DNA of 64,000 bases from Dielma sp000508965 (GTDB taxonomy: Bacteria > Bacillota_I > Bacilli_A > Erysipelotrichales > Erysipelotrichaceae), in the NCBI GenBank assembly GCA_000508965.1, contig BAHV02000001.1:1-64000 (forward strand), written 5' to 3'. The number at the start of each line of letters is the position of its first letter. Position 1 is the first letter of the stretch. Below, piece after piece: positions 8,654-16,686 of the stretch. The notes under the pieces were generated by a model. That model was not told the origin of the DNA. It searched no databases and was given only the letters and a program-made list of their open reading frames with translations. The translations under genes and the position numbers were made by a program.

Positions 8654-9188
8654 TTAAATTCACCTCCGTATATTTACAAACCCATGAACCACCATTCCAC
8701 ACACAATCATTTTTAGATTCTGGTGCTTCATGAGGTAACAAAGCATCGTAATAATAGAGAATATCACTTACTATGTCACTAGCTTCATTAATCTTAGATT
8801 CTGTCTCTAATACATCATTAAAAAAATTCAATAATATATCAAAAGCTTCATCTATATCACCCATGAACATATTTTTAAAAAATGAATCAACAGTAGTATA
8901 TGGGATATTTTCTTTAAGCATTGATTGCTCAAGACCGTATAAATCATCCACTGCACCTTCAAATCTGTATAAATTGCTTTCAGTTTTTGAATTAAATATA
9001 ATCCAAATTTCACCATCTTTACCATTCGTAATCATTTCATAGTCCATATTGGTAGTATATGCTTTATAAGCATACCCATTTCTTGTAGATTGTTGACGTA
9101 TTGCACGTGTAGTTGCAGATGCGTAAGTACCAAAATTCATCACACTAACTAACATAGCAAGCATGAATACTAGTAATTTTTTCAGCAT
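8646..9188 (-). CDS. exported protein with C-terminal Cys pair
   Basis: 180 aa. The start at 9188 follows AAAGGA; the in-frame start at 9203 is less likely. It has a signal peptide with a basic start, hydrophobic core and probable cleavage after T-Y-A-S-A. The mature part has a helical acidic middle and ends with N-D-C-V-W-N-G-G-S-W-V-C-K-Y, two Cys ten residues apart. The frameshifted gene at 6901-7202 ends similarly (N-W-V-C-K-F). First gene of an operon under promoter copy b, followed by overlapping 8075-8653. Function unknown. Confidence 0.72.
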   Translation of the reverse strand: MLKKLLVFMLAMLVSVMNFGTYASATTRAIRQQSTRNGYAYKAYTTNMDYEMITNGKDGEIWIIFNSKTESNLYRFEGAVDDLYGLEQSMLKENIPYTTVDSFFKNMFMGDIDEAFDILLNFFNDVLETESKINEASDIVSDILYYYDALLPHEAPESKNDCVWNGGSWVCKYTEVNLSE

Positions 9189-9233
9189 AAAATTTCCTTT
9201 CATATTTTTCTACTTGTAACAATTATTTTAACA

Positions 9234-9309
9234 ACAAACACTTGCAAGCTTTGTTACCTAGATTAAATCACACTATTCAAATATATTCAAATATCTTGTG
9301 TCGATACAA
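9234..9309 (-). promoter_or_regulatory. conserved promoter with two dyads, copy b
   Basis: On the minus strand: dyad TTGTATCGACACAA (9296-9309), 5 bp, -35 TTGAAT (9285-9290), 17 bp, extended -10 TGTGATTTAAT (TTTAAT at 9262-9267), then the CTTGCAAG palindrome (9234-9254) around the expected transcript start. It drives the exported-protein operon from 9188. The upstream dyad lies inside the last codons of the regulator gene. Same order and spacing as copy c. Confidence 0.7.
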
Positions 9310-10543
9310 ATAAACGACCTTTAGTTAAATTTACCTTCATTTCTAAATATTTTATTTTTTCTAGCTCATTGCCACTTCTATTTAATAAATCTAAAGCGAT
9401 GTCTATATAAAAATTAACTCGTTCATATTCCTCGCCTTGCTTAAAATCTTCGATAATTTTAGTTACTAAATTTACTGATTTTGCAGAAGGTACTCCCTCT
9501 CTACACTTCACCAACAGATCAAACAATTCATAAAAACTACCATATTCTACATTATTATGCAAATCAATATTAGCCTCAATCCATCGTTCTGCTTCTTGAT
9601 AATTCTGCAATTTACAGTTACACCAGATTGCATAAAGAACTGTAAAACCATGCTTCGGCTCAATCTCTATTGCTTCTTCAAGATATTCCAGTCCTCTTTT
9701 ATAATCCCCCGCTAAAATCATTGTCCAACACATGTTACGATAAACCTTCGCATAGAGTGATTCTGAACAGTCAATCATTTCTAAAGCTTTTATTGCAATG
9801 TTAAAATAAGAAATCGATTCTTTATATTGAAAATTAGACTTTAGTAAAAGAGCACGTTCTATAAAACAATATGCTACCCTTTTTAGAGAACCATACTCAG
9901 AAAAAATTCTGTGCGCTTCTTCAATGCAAAACATTGCTTTTGCTATATTTCCAATATCTTTATAAGCAATGCTTGAATGTAAACATAACATTGCTTTATT
10001 TTTTCTATTTATTGTCATTGACATAGCTTTTTCAAAATAGTATATCGCTTTATCATAATGCTTTTCTATTCTATGAGATAACCCTATATATTGATAAATA
10101 ATGGCTTTACATTCAAAATCACTGTTAAAATATTCTAAAAGACTAGATTCCATCAATCTGGCTTTTTCAAAATTCTCATCTAAAACTAATATTATATATT
10201 CGATTAATTGAGCTTTTCCAAATGAAAAATTTATAATTGAATTTGTTTTACCATTTGTTATCCTTGTCTTAAATAAATCATTACTATCATCATGATAGAA
10301 TAAAGAATCTAAAAATTCATTAAACATAATATCTATTTTTTTTGCTATTTCAAAATATTCATGGAATTTCATATTCAAAACTTTCTCTATTTTTGAAATA
10401 GCTTCATCAGTTGGCATTTCTTTCCCACCTTCGAATTTTCCTAGGCGGCTATATGGTATTCCCGTTTTTTGCCCTAATTCTCTAAGTGTGAAACCACGAT
10501 ATTTTCTAATTAATCTTAATACCTTCCCAATATTTTGAACCAT
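9287..10543 (-). CDS. RRNPP-type transcriptional regulator (HTH_XRE + TPR)
   Basis: About 418 aa. The N-terminal 60 residues form an XRE-type helix-turn-helix (R-G-F-T-L-R-E-L-G-Q-K-T-G-I-P-Y-S-R-L-G-K-F-E). The rest is a string of TPR-like helical repeats (A-I-Y-Y-F-E-K-A, Y-L-E-E-A-I-E-I-E-P). This is the layout of Rgg, PlcR, PrgX and NprR regulators, whose TPR groove binds short exported-and-reimported peptides. ATG at 10543 is chosen by fit to XRE starts, but no good ribosome site exists; an in-frame TTG at 10570 is possible. It follows a 54-aa exported peptide gene and precedes an operon with a conserved promoter, suggesting local control. Confidence 0.82.
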   Translation of the reverse strand: MVQNIGKVLRLIRKYRGFTLRELGQKTGIPYSRLGKFEGGKEMPTDEAISKIEKVLNMKFHEYFEIAKKIDIMFNEFLDSLFYHDDSNDLFKTRITNGKTNSIINFSFGKAQLIEYIILVLDENFEKARLMESSLLEYFNSDFECKAIIYQYIGLSHRIEKHYDKAIYYFEKAMSMTINRKNKAMLCLHSSIAYKDIGNIAKAMFCIEEAHRIFSEYGSLKRVAYCFIERALLLKSNFQYKESISYFNIAIKALEMIDCSESLYAKVYRNMCWTMILAGDYKRGLEYLEEAIEIEPKHGFTVLYAIWCNCKLQNYQEAERWIEANIDLHNNVEYGSFYELFDLLVKCREGVPSAKSVNLVTKIIEDFKQGEEYERVNFYIDIALDLLNRSGNELEKIKYLEMKVNLTKGRLFVSTQDI

Positions 10544-10565
10544 ATACTCTTTAAACAATGAAGTA

Positions 10566-10585
10566 GCCAATAAAACTATTGGCTA
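10566..10585 (-). repeat. hairpin between peptide and regulator genes
   Basis: AGCCAATA-AAAC-TATTGGCT is a perfect inverted repeat covering the stop codon of the peptide gene and the possible TTG start of the regulator. It lacks a T-run, so it may stabilise or process the mRNA or limit regulator translation rather than terminate. Confidence 0.55.
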
Positions 10586-10747
10586 GTTAGGTGCATGTTC
10601 ATCATTCAATAATGTTACATGATGACATTCATGTTTACAATTGATGCCATTCTCTCCACATTCTTCGGTATGCACATGAGTGCAGCCAAAGGTGCATAGA
10701 CCAAACATCAATAGTGCAGACATTGCCATTGATATTATTTTTTTCAT
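10583..10747 (-). CDS. 54-aa exported Cys/His-rich peptide
   Basis: Too short for usual gene calls but well supported: GAGGGGAGGAAAAGCA before ATG at 10747, a consensus -10 upstream, and a signal with basic start (M-K-K-I-I) and hydrophobic core. It ends at C-T-F-G-C, possibly a lipobox. The mature part is rich in His and Cys (C-T-H-V-H-T-E-E-C-G, then C-K-H-E-C-H-H), recalling Cys/His repeats of clostridial surface proteins and suggesting metal binding. The tail is T-L-L-N-D-E-H-A-P-N. Lying 12-40 nt before the RRNPP regulator, it is the obvious candidate signal precursor, though metal sensing or storage is possible. Confidence 0.68.
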   Translation of the reverse strand: MKKIISMAMSALLMFGLCTFGCTHVHTEECGENGINCKHECHHVTLLNDEHAPN

Positions 10748-10770
10748 TGCTTTTCCTCCCCTCTATTCGC

Positions 10771-10819
10771 ATTATAACTGATATAAAAAAATCCGTCTAC
10801 TATTGTTGTTTCGAAACAA
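10771..10819 (-). promoter_or_regulatory. promoter of the peptide-regulator operon with perfect dyad (copy d)
   Basis: Minus strand: perfect 14-bp palindrome TTGTTTCGAAACAA (10806-10819), 6 bp, weak -35 TAGACG (10794-10799), 17 bp, consensus -10 TATAAT (10771-10776). The dyad sits just upstream of the -35, as in promoter copies b and c, a usual activator position. No CTTGCAAG palindrome is present here. Confidence 0.68.
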
Positions 10820-10841
10820 ATAAGTCAAAGTATGCAATATT

Positions 10842-10954
10842 ATCCCAAAACGTAAAAAAGAGCAGATTTCTCCACTCTTTTCATTATACCGTTAATTGTT
10901 TTTATTCCTCAGCATCAACGACGCTCAAACTCTCATCAGCAAGTATGCCTGAAT
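10842..10954 (-). repeat. duplicate of rpoC 3' end and terminator (copy B)
   Basis: About 113 bp nearly identical to 12765-12878: the last 13 codons of rpoC (L-A-D-E-S-L-S-V-V-D-A-E-E, stop at 10902-10904) with a few silent changes, then the same terminator hairpin (AAAAGAG / CTCTTTT). Similarity continues on the left into the TTGTTTCGA dyad of each copy. It ends abruptly inside the coding part. The remnant has no start and is not expressed as a protein. Confidence 0.9.
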
Positions 10955-11007
10955 ATTTCTGCGGCAAATCTTAACCAGATCAATAATATGTCAAGTGATG
11001 ATTATAT

Positions 11008-11541
11008 TCATTTATATTCAGAAATCAATTCTTTAATAGTACAATGGTATTTATCTAATATCATATCTTTAAAAAGATCATAGGCATTTTCTGCACCAAC
11101 AGAACCAGTCTCAATACATGTATATTTTTCACCTGCGACATATTCAAGAAATTCATGATTTATATAATCATATTTGCAACTAAACCAAAAATCACCTGTT
11201 TCTCCTTTAATTAGATATTCATTTATATCTTCAAATGAATTATGTGTAATAAGCGTTTTAGTATTATCATCAAAAGTTACATAATTACTACCATTTAGCA
11301 AACGAGTTACAATTCCTTTGTTGTAATCAACTTCGTATTTTACATACTCACTCTCATCATAATAGAATAAATTATTAACTAAATCTAAATGGTATTCAAC
11401 ATTGTTGATTTTGTTTGATAATACTTGATTCTTGTCTATATTCTCTTGCCAACCATCAACTTTTAATTTATCAGCAATGGTCAAATTGTTACATCCAATC
11501 AAGAGTAAAGATAAAAATGCATAAATAATTAATTTTTTCAT
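11008..11541 (-). CDS. exported lipoprotein, unknown
   Basis: 177 aa with a lipoprotein signal (M-K-K-L-I-I-Y-A-F-L then lipobox L-I-G-C at residue 17). The mature part has many Tyr, Asp and Asn, likely beta-rich, and two further Cys (S-C-K-Y and Y-T-C-I-E). It starts 2 nt after the stop of the preceding gene with no ribosome site of its own, so translation is probably coupled. Last gene of the operon 12106-11544-11008, which lies between the two rpoC tails. No family is recognised. Confidence 0.75.
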   Translation of the reverse strand: MKKLIIYAFLSLLLIGCNNLTIADKLKVDGWQENIDKNQVLSNKINNVEYHLDLVNNLFYYDESEYVKYEVDYNKGIVTRLLNGSNYVTFDDNTKTLITHNSFEDINEYLIKGETGDFWFSCKYDYINHEFLEYVAGEKYTCIETGSVGAENAYDLFKDMILDKYHCTIKELISEYK

Positions 11542-11543
11542 AA

Positions 11544-12077
11544 TTAATACAACTTAATACTGAATTTTACAAAAGCGGTTGTTCCTGATTCGCCAGGTAA
11601 ATATACTACACGTCCTGTAACAGCGGCACGCATCGCATTACCATCACATGAATTACCAATCTCATAATCTGCTGAATCTTCATAGGTTACATAATTTACA
11701 ATATCTTGATTAAGAATCTCAAATTTTTCATAGCCTGATACATATTCTTTTGTAGTACATGTAGAACTAGCTGCTCTCGAAACATCATATATCGTCTCTT
11801 TGACTCGATAATATAATTTACATCTATCTGTATATCCAGGATTTATTTCACCAGTAAAAGTATATGTTCTGTAGTTAGTTGTCATAAAAGGGTCTATATC
11901 TACCTCAAAAATTGGTTCTGATTGACAATCTAAAAGATTCATATTTTCATCATAAGAACATATTTCAATAAGACCCTGAATAGTAGAATTTTGAGAATTT
12001 TCATACTCGTTAGCATGCAAACTAGTGATTGGAATTAAAGCAAATATTAGACTTAATACTAATAATACTTTTTTCAT
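11544..12077 (-). CDS. exported beta-rich protein, unknown
   Basis: 177 aa. AAAGGAG upstream of ATG at 12077. Signal peptide M-K-K-V-L-L-V-L-S-L-I-F-A-L with likely cleavage at L-H-A-N. The mature part is rich in Thr, Tyr and Val and has six Cys that could form disulfides (for example I-C-S-Y and D-R-C-K-L-Y-Y). The C-terminus (G-R-V-V-Y-L-P-G-E-S-G-T-T-A-F-V-K-F) looks like a beta hairpin. The broken gene at 12435-12662 has a similar Val/Thr-rich style and may be a relative. Middle gene of the operon. Confidence 0.72.
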   Translation of the reverse strand: MKKVLLVLSLIFALIPITSLHANEYENSQNSTIQGLIEICSYDENMNLLDCQSEPIFEVDIDPFMTTNYRTYTFTGEINPGYTDRCKLYYRVKETIYDVSRAASSTCTTKEYVSGYEKFEILNQDIVNYVTYEDSADYEIGNSCDGNAMRAAVTGRVVYLPGESGTTAFVKFSIKLY

Positions 12078-12105
12078 TTTTATTTTCTCCTTTTATACAT
12101 CAATC

Positions 12106-12417
12106 TTATATATTCCAATTAGTAAAAACTTCTCCTTCATAAGTATTACATACACGGTTATTTACTTCATAATCTGCTCCAGAACTCTTATATAAAGTGC
12201 CTTGCCACCAAAGATATTCGTGTACTCCTGGACCTACAAGAGTAGGTTCATACTCATTATACTCATAAGTATCAGGTAAAATCCTTCCTGTTGCCATACA
12301 ATATTCAATCGTTATGTTTTTAGTTATCATCATTCTAGGTATTGTATCGGCAAAAACATCAGATGTATTCATTAACATAGCAAACAGTGATAAGCATAAA
12401 TATGCGAATTTTTTCAT
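12106..12417 (-). CDS. small exported protein, unknown
   Basis: 103 aa. The start at 12417 is set by AAGAGG and opens a signal peptide (M-K-K-F-A-Y-L-C-L-S-L-F-A-M, cleavage near V-F-A-D). The mature part of about 78 residues has two Cys (I-E-Y-C-M-A and N-R-V-C-N-T) and several aromatics (Y-L-W-W-Q-G-T-L-Y). First intact gene of the operon under promoter copy c; a decayed exported gene lies in front of it. No family is recognised. Confidence 0.65.
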   Translation of the reverse strand: MKKFAYLCLSLFAMLMNTSDVFADTIPRMMITKNITIEYCMATGRILPDTYEYNEYEPTLVGPGVHEYLWWQGTLYKSSGADYEVNNRVCNTYEGEVFTNWNI

Positions 12418-12434
12418 ATAAACCTCTTCCCTCT

Positions 12435-12662
12435 TTATAAACAATTAATTTTGTTTAAACACACTGTACCATTCTTATCAGCACAAAAAGCAGTTACAAC
12501 TATTACTTGTTTGGTTGTACTTCCTACATTTATGTATAGCATCTTTACCTGACGCTAAATGGTACACAATAATCAATTTTCATTCTCAAAAAGCCATAAG
12601 TTACTCCAGTAACCACATAATCATTAACTATAGCAACAGAACATGACTATCGTATTTTTCAT
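12435..12662 (-). pseudogene. decayed exported-protein gene
   Basis: ATG at 12662 opens M-K-N-T-I-V-M-F-C-C-Y-S and stops. The next frame reads S-V-A-I-V-N-D-Y-V-V-T-G-V-T-Y-G and stops. The last frame reads Q-V-K then M-L-Y-I-N-V-G-S-T-T-K-Q-V-I-V-V-T and a Cys-rich end, stop at 12435. Start and stop are a multiple of three apart, as expected for compensating indels. A separate 35-aa ORF (12435-12542, AGGT upstream) could still be translated. Its place directly after promoter copy c says it was the first operon gene. Confidence 0.5.
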
Positions 12663-12679
12663 TAAAATATTTTATCTTC

Positions 12680-12755
12680 ACAATTCTTGCAAGATTTGTT
12701 TACCTTGATTAAATCATACTTATCAATATTTATCAAATTTCTTGTTTCGATACAA
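12680..12755 (-). promoter_or_regulatory. conserved promoter with two dyads, copy c
   Basis: Minus strand: dyad TTGTATCGAAACAA (12742-12755), 5 bp, -35 TTGATA (12731-12736), 17 bp, extended -10 TATGATTTAAT (TTTAAT at 12708-12713), then palindrome ACAAATCTTGCAAGAATTGT (12680-12699) at the expected transcript start. The gap between the two dyads is 42 bp, against 41 bp in copy b. It drives the 12.7-11.0 kb operon. Confidence 0.72.
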
Positions 12756-12764
12756 AATATGCTA

Positions 12765-12878
12765 ATCCCAAAACGTAAAAAAGAGCAGATTTCTCCACTC
12801 TTTTCATTATACCGTTAATTCCTTTTATTCTTCCGCATCAACGACGCTTAAACTCTCATCAGCAAGCATTTCCTGAAT
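12765..12878 (-). repeat. rpoC 3' end and terminator (copy A of direct repeat)
   Basis: The genuine rpoC end and its terminator, repeated at 10842-10954. The two copies are direct repeats about 1.92 kb apart and enclose the operon 11008-12662 with its promoter. Confidence 0.9.
12777..12806 (-). terminator. rpoBC terminator
   Basis: Stem AAAAGAG (12779-12785) pairs with CTCTTTT (12798-12804); on the minus strand a T-run follows. 20 nt downstream of the rpoC stop. An identical copy lies at 10856-10883 in the duplicated segment. Confidence 0.8.
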
Positions 12879-15800
12879 GACATCTTCATTCACTTTTTCT
12901 GCTGCCGAGAAATTCATAACTTCGCTTTCATCGTCATCATTGCTTCTTAAAATACGTTCAGCTCTTAATTCTGCCGCTAATTCTTCAATCTGACGTGATG
13001 TTTCACGATCAGCGTTGCAGCCCGTTCCGGCAGGAATCAGTTTACCGATAATTACGTTTTCTTTCAGACCCATCAAGTAGTCTTTCTTACCCTTGATTGC
13101 AGCTTCCGTCAGAACCTTTGTTGTTTCCTGGAATGATGCTGCTGACAAGAATGAGTCAGTTTCTACTGATGCTTTTGAAATACCCAGCAATACTGGTGAG
13201 AATACTGCCGGCTGTTTGCCAGACAATAATGCGTTGCGGTTGATCTTTGTCATTTCCGGTAATGAGATTTGAACACCTGGGTTCAGGTTTGTACCATTCC
13301 CCTCTACAACAACAACTTTTCTCAGCATCTGACGAATCATAACCTCGATATGCTTATCAGAAATATCGATACCCTGACTTGCATAAACCTTCTTAACCTC
13401 TTTCAGAATGTATTTTTCAACTTCCTGAACGCCGGCAATACGGAGCAGTTCCTTCGGATCGATCGGACCCTCAGTAATCTTATCTCCGGCTTCAATCATA
13501 CTGCCTTCTTTCAGCCAAGAACGAATTGCCTGAGTCGGGGCCAGTTTGTGTTCTTTACTTTCCTTATCATTGGTAATAATTACTTCAACGCCATTGCTGT
13601 TTTCCAGCTGATGGATTGATGTAATTTCACCGCTGATCTGAGCCAATACGGCTGCACCCTTTGGACAACGTGCTTCGAATAATTCCTCTACACGCGGCAA
13701 ACCTTGAGTGATATCACCGCCGCCGGCAGATGCTACACCACCGGTATGGAAGGTTCTCATTGTCAGCTGTGTACCTGGTTCACCGATTGACTGAGCTGCC
13801 ATGATACCGATTGACTCACCAACTTCAACAACCTTACCAGTTGCCATGTTGCGTCCATAGCACTTCTTGCAGACACCGTAAATTGATTTACATGTAAATG
13901 CGGAACGAATATACATACCTTCAACACCCGCATCAACGATACGCTGTGCAATAATTTCATCCATGTATTCATCAGAATCAATAATTACTTCATTAGTTTT
14001 AGGATCGACAACCTGCTGTTTTGAATAACGGCCGATCAGACGATCACGCAGATCCAGAACCACAGTTCCTGTCTTACGGTCAATAATGGTTTCTACCCAG
14101 AATCCCTTATCCGTTCCACAGTCTTCCTGTTTAACGACAACATCCTGAGCAACATCAACCAGACGGCGTGTCAGATATCCGGATTCAGCTGTCTTCAAGG
14201 CTGTATCGGTAAGACCTTTACGCACACCGTGAGTTGAAATAAAGAATTCAGATACGTTCAGACCTTCACGGAAGCAGCTATAAATAGGTACCTCAATGAT
14301 TGAAGGCTGATACCCTTTTGCTGATTTAGACTGAGAAGGTTTACTCATCAGTCCACGCATACCGGCCAGCTGTGTAAAGTTTGATTTATTACCACGGGCA
14401 CCAGAAGTCGCCATCATGTTGATTGTATTCTTACGATCCAGGTTATCCATCAGCTCATCACCGATCTGATTTTTAATGCTGTCCCACAATTTATTTAAGT
14501 GAGCCTCCCATTCCTGCATCGTCAGCTTACCTTTACGGCGCAGACGCATTAATTCCTCCGCTTTCTGCTTACCGTATTCAATCTTATCATCCTTGTTTTC
14601 TACAACCTGAATGTCAGATAAGGCTACGGTAATACCGGCCACGGTTGAATATTTGAATCCCATGTTCTTGATTTCATCCAGAATTTCAGAAGTTTTCTCA
14701 GTGCTGTAACGAGCAAATACCTGAGCGATAACTAATCCTAACTGTTTTTTCTTTACTTCCGGAATGATTGGCTGTGAAGCAATGATAGCTTTAATATCTG
14801 AACCTGGTTCAATAAAGAAACGATCCGGTGTAGCGATGAAGTTTTCATCAGATACTTCATTCAGATATGGGAAATCAACCGGGAACATATTGTTGAAAAT
14901 TACTTTACCGACTGTTGTCATTAAGTATTTTCTATTCTGTTCTTCAGTGAATGAAGATTTCTTCAATGATTTTGCGGCAATCGCAATACGTGTATGAAGA
15001 TGAACGATCTTGTTATCATAAGCCATCAATACTTCATTGACATCCTTAAATACATGACCTTCATTTTCCGCATAACGATCCCACAGCTCAGCTTCTTTCG
15101 GGCAGCCTACACTTCTGTAACGCTCAGCTTCCTGACGGAATTCCTCTGCAGTTTCTTCCATTGTTAAGTAGAAGTTACCGAGTACCATGTCCTGTGACGG
15201 CGTAACGATTGGCTTACCATCCTTAGGACCTAAGATATTGTTTGAACCAAGCATTAAGACTAATGCTTCAGCTCTTGCTTCTTCACTCAAAGGTACATGG
15301 ACAGCCATTTGGTCACCGTCAAAGTCGGCGTTGAATGCTGTAGTAACCAGTGGATGCAGACGGATGGCGCGTCCTTCAACAAGTTTTGGTTTAAATGATT
15401 GGATACCCAAACGGTGCAGTGTTGGTGCACGGTTCAATAATACAGGGTAACCATCAATAACATCTTCCACAATATCCCAAACACGCGGATCAAGACGATC
15501 GATCAGCTTTTCAGCTGTCTTTGGATTGCTTGCGATTTCACGGTTTACGATTTCGTTGATTACGAATGGTTTAAATAATTGAATTGCCATTTCACGGGGA
15601 ATACCGCACTGATACATTTTCAGATCCGGTCCTACCGCGATAACTGAACGGCCTGAGAAGTCAACACGTTTACCTAGCAGGTTCTGACGGAAACGGCCTT
15701 GTTTACCTTTCAGCGAGTGGCTCAATGATTTTAATGCACGGCCGCCGGCACCGCTGATTGGCTTAGAACGGCGTCCGTTATCGATCAGCGCATCAACCGC

Positions 15801-16670
15801 TTCCTGAAGCATACGTTTTTCATTTTGAACGATGATTGCCGGTGTTCCAAGTTCAAGCAGTTTCTTTAAACGATTATTTCTTGTGATAACACGGCGATAT
15901 AAATCATTCAGGTCACTGGTTGCGAAACGGCCGCCATCCAATTGCAGCATTGGACGCAGATCAGGCGGAATAACCGGCAGCATTGTCAGTACCATCCACT
16001 CCGGCTTATTGTCTGAATTGCGGAATGCTTCAATCGTATCCAAGCGCTTGATCAGTTTCTTACGTTTTTCACCTTGCGCATTCTTTAATTCAGCTTCTAC
16101 GTTATTGAATTCTTTTTCAAGATCAACTTCTTTTAATAATGTCTCAACAGCTTCAGCACCGGTCTGAGCAGTGAATGAACCTGGGCCGTAAATTGCCACA
16201 TTTTCACGATATTCCTTCTCAGAAAGCACTTGCTTATACATCAGCTTTGTATCCTTAGGGTCCGTAACGATCCAAGATACGAAATAAACTACTTCTTCCA
16301 ATTGCTTTGGCGTCACATCAAGTAATAAAGCCATACGAGATGGAATACCGCGCAAGTACCAGATATGAGCAACCGGCGCCGCCAGTTCAATGTGTCCCAT
16401 ACGTTCACGGCGTACTGATGATTTAGTGATTTCAACACCGCATCGATCGCAGACAACACCCTTATATCTTACCTTTTTGTACTTTCCGCAATAACATTCC
16501 CAGTCCTTGCTTGGACCGAAAATACGTTCGCAGAATAAGCCGTCTCTTTCCGGTTTTTGTGAACGATAGTTAATCGTTTCCGGTTTCTTTACTTCACCAT
16601 GAGACCATTCCAAAATTCGCTGCGGCGAGGCAAGCTGAATCTGGATTGAGGCAAAATTGTTTACACTCAT
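12825..16670 (-). CDS. rpoC: RNA polymerase beta' subunit
   Basis: 1281 aa. N-terminal zinc site (C-Y-C-G-K and C-D-R-C-G), the catalytic N-A-D-F-D-G-D-Q-M motif holding the active-site Mg, the G-A-R-G-N-K-S bridge-helix region, and the second zinc-binding cluster (C-K-S-I-Y-G-V-C-K-K-C-Y-G) are all present. GGAGG precedes the start, 16 nt after the rpoB stop; the two form one operon. Slightly longer than the Bacillus protein (about 1199 aa). The last 13 codons and the terminator are duplicated 1.9 kb downstream. Confidence 0.99.
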   Translation of the reverse strand: MSVNNFASIQIQLASPQRILEWSHGEVKKPETINYRSQKPERDGLFCERIFGPSKDWECYCGKYKKVRYKGVVCDRCGVEITKSSVRRERMGHIELAAPVAHIWYLRGIPSRMALLLDVTPKQLEEVVYFVSWIVTDPKDTKLMYKQVLSEKEYRENVAIYGPGSFTAQTGAEAVETLLKEVDLEKEFNNVEAELKNAQGEKRKKLIKRLDTIEAFRNSDNKPEWMVLTMLPVIPPDLRPMLQLDGGRFATSDLNDLYRRVITRNNRLKKLLELGTPAIIVQNEKRMLQEAVDALIDNGRRSKPISGAGGRALKSLSHSLKGKQGRFRQNLLGKRVDFSGRSVIAVGPDLKMYQCGIPREMAIQLFKPFVINEIVNREIASNPKTAEKLIDRLDPRVWDIVEDVIDGYPVLLNRAPTLHRLGIQSFKPKLVEGRAIRLHPLVTTAFNADFDGDQMAVHVPLSEEARAEALVLMLGSNNILGPKDGKPIVTPSQDMVLGNFYLTMEETAEEFRQEAERYRSVGCPKEAELWDRYAENEGHVFKDVNEVLMAYDNKIVHLHTRIAIAAKSLKKSSFTEEQNRKYLMTTVGKVIFNNMFPVDFPYLNEVSDENFIATPDRFFIEPGSDIKAIIASQPIIPEVKKKQLGLVIAQVFARYSTEKTSEILDEIKNMGFKYSTVAGITVALSDIQVVENKDDKIEYGKQKAEELMRLRRKGKLTMQEWEAHLNKLWDSIKNQIGDELMDNLDRKNTINMMATSGARGNKSNFTQLAGMRGLMSKPSQSKSAKGYQPSIIEVPIYSCFREGLNVSEFFISTHGVRKGLTDTALKTAESGYLTRRLVDVAQDVVVKQEDCGTDKGFWVETIIDRKTGTVVLDLRDRLIGRYSKQQVVDPKTNEVIIDSDEYMDEIIAQRIVDAGVEGMYIRSAFTCKSIYGVCKKCYGRNMATGKVVEVGESIGIMAAQSIGEPGTQLTMRTFHTGGVASAGGGDITQGLPRVEELFEARCPKGAAVLAQISGEITSIHQLENSNGVEVIITNDKESKEHKLAPTQAIRSWLKEGSMIEAGDKITEGPIDPKELLRIAGVQEVEKYILKEVKKVYASQGIDISDKHIEVMIRQMLRKVVVVEGNGTNLNPGVQISLPEMTKINRNALLSGKQPAVFSPVLLGISKASVETDSFLSAASFQETTKVLTEAAIKGKKDYLMGLKENVIIGKLIPAGTGCNADRETSRQIEELAAELRAERILRSNDDDESEVMNFSAAEKVNEDVIQEMLADESLSVVDAEE

Positions 16671-16686
16671 CGTTTACGCCTCCTTC

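Noticed and set aside
6901..12764. Lantibiotic or other bacteriocin operon
   Set aside because: No modification enzyme, ABC exporter or leader-type double-Gly site is visible; proteins are Sec-type exported and too long for classical bacteriocins.
6901..12764. Prophage or integrative element
   Set aside because: No integrase, transposase, phage structural or conjugation gene is present; only direct repeats suggest mobility.
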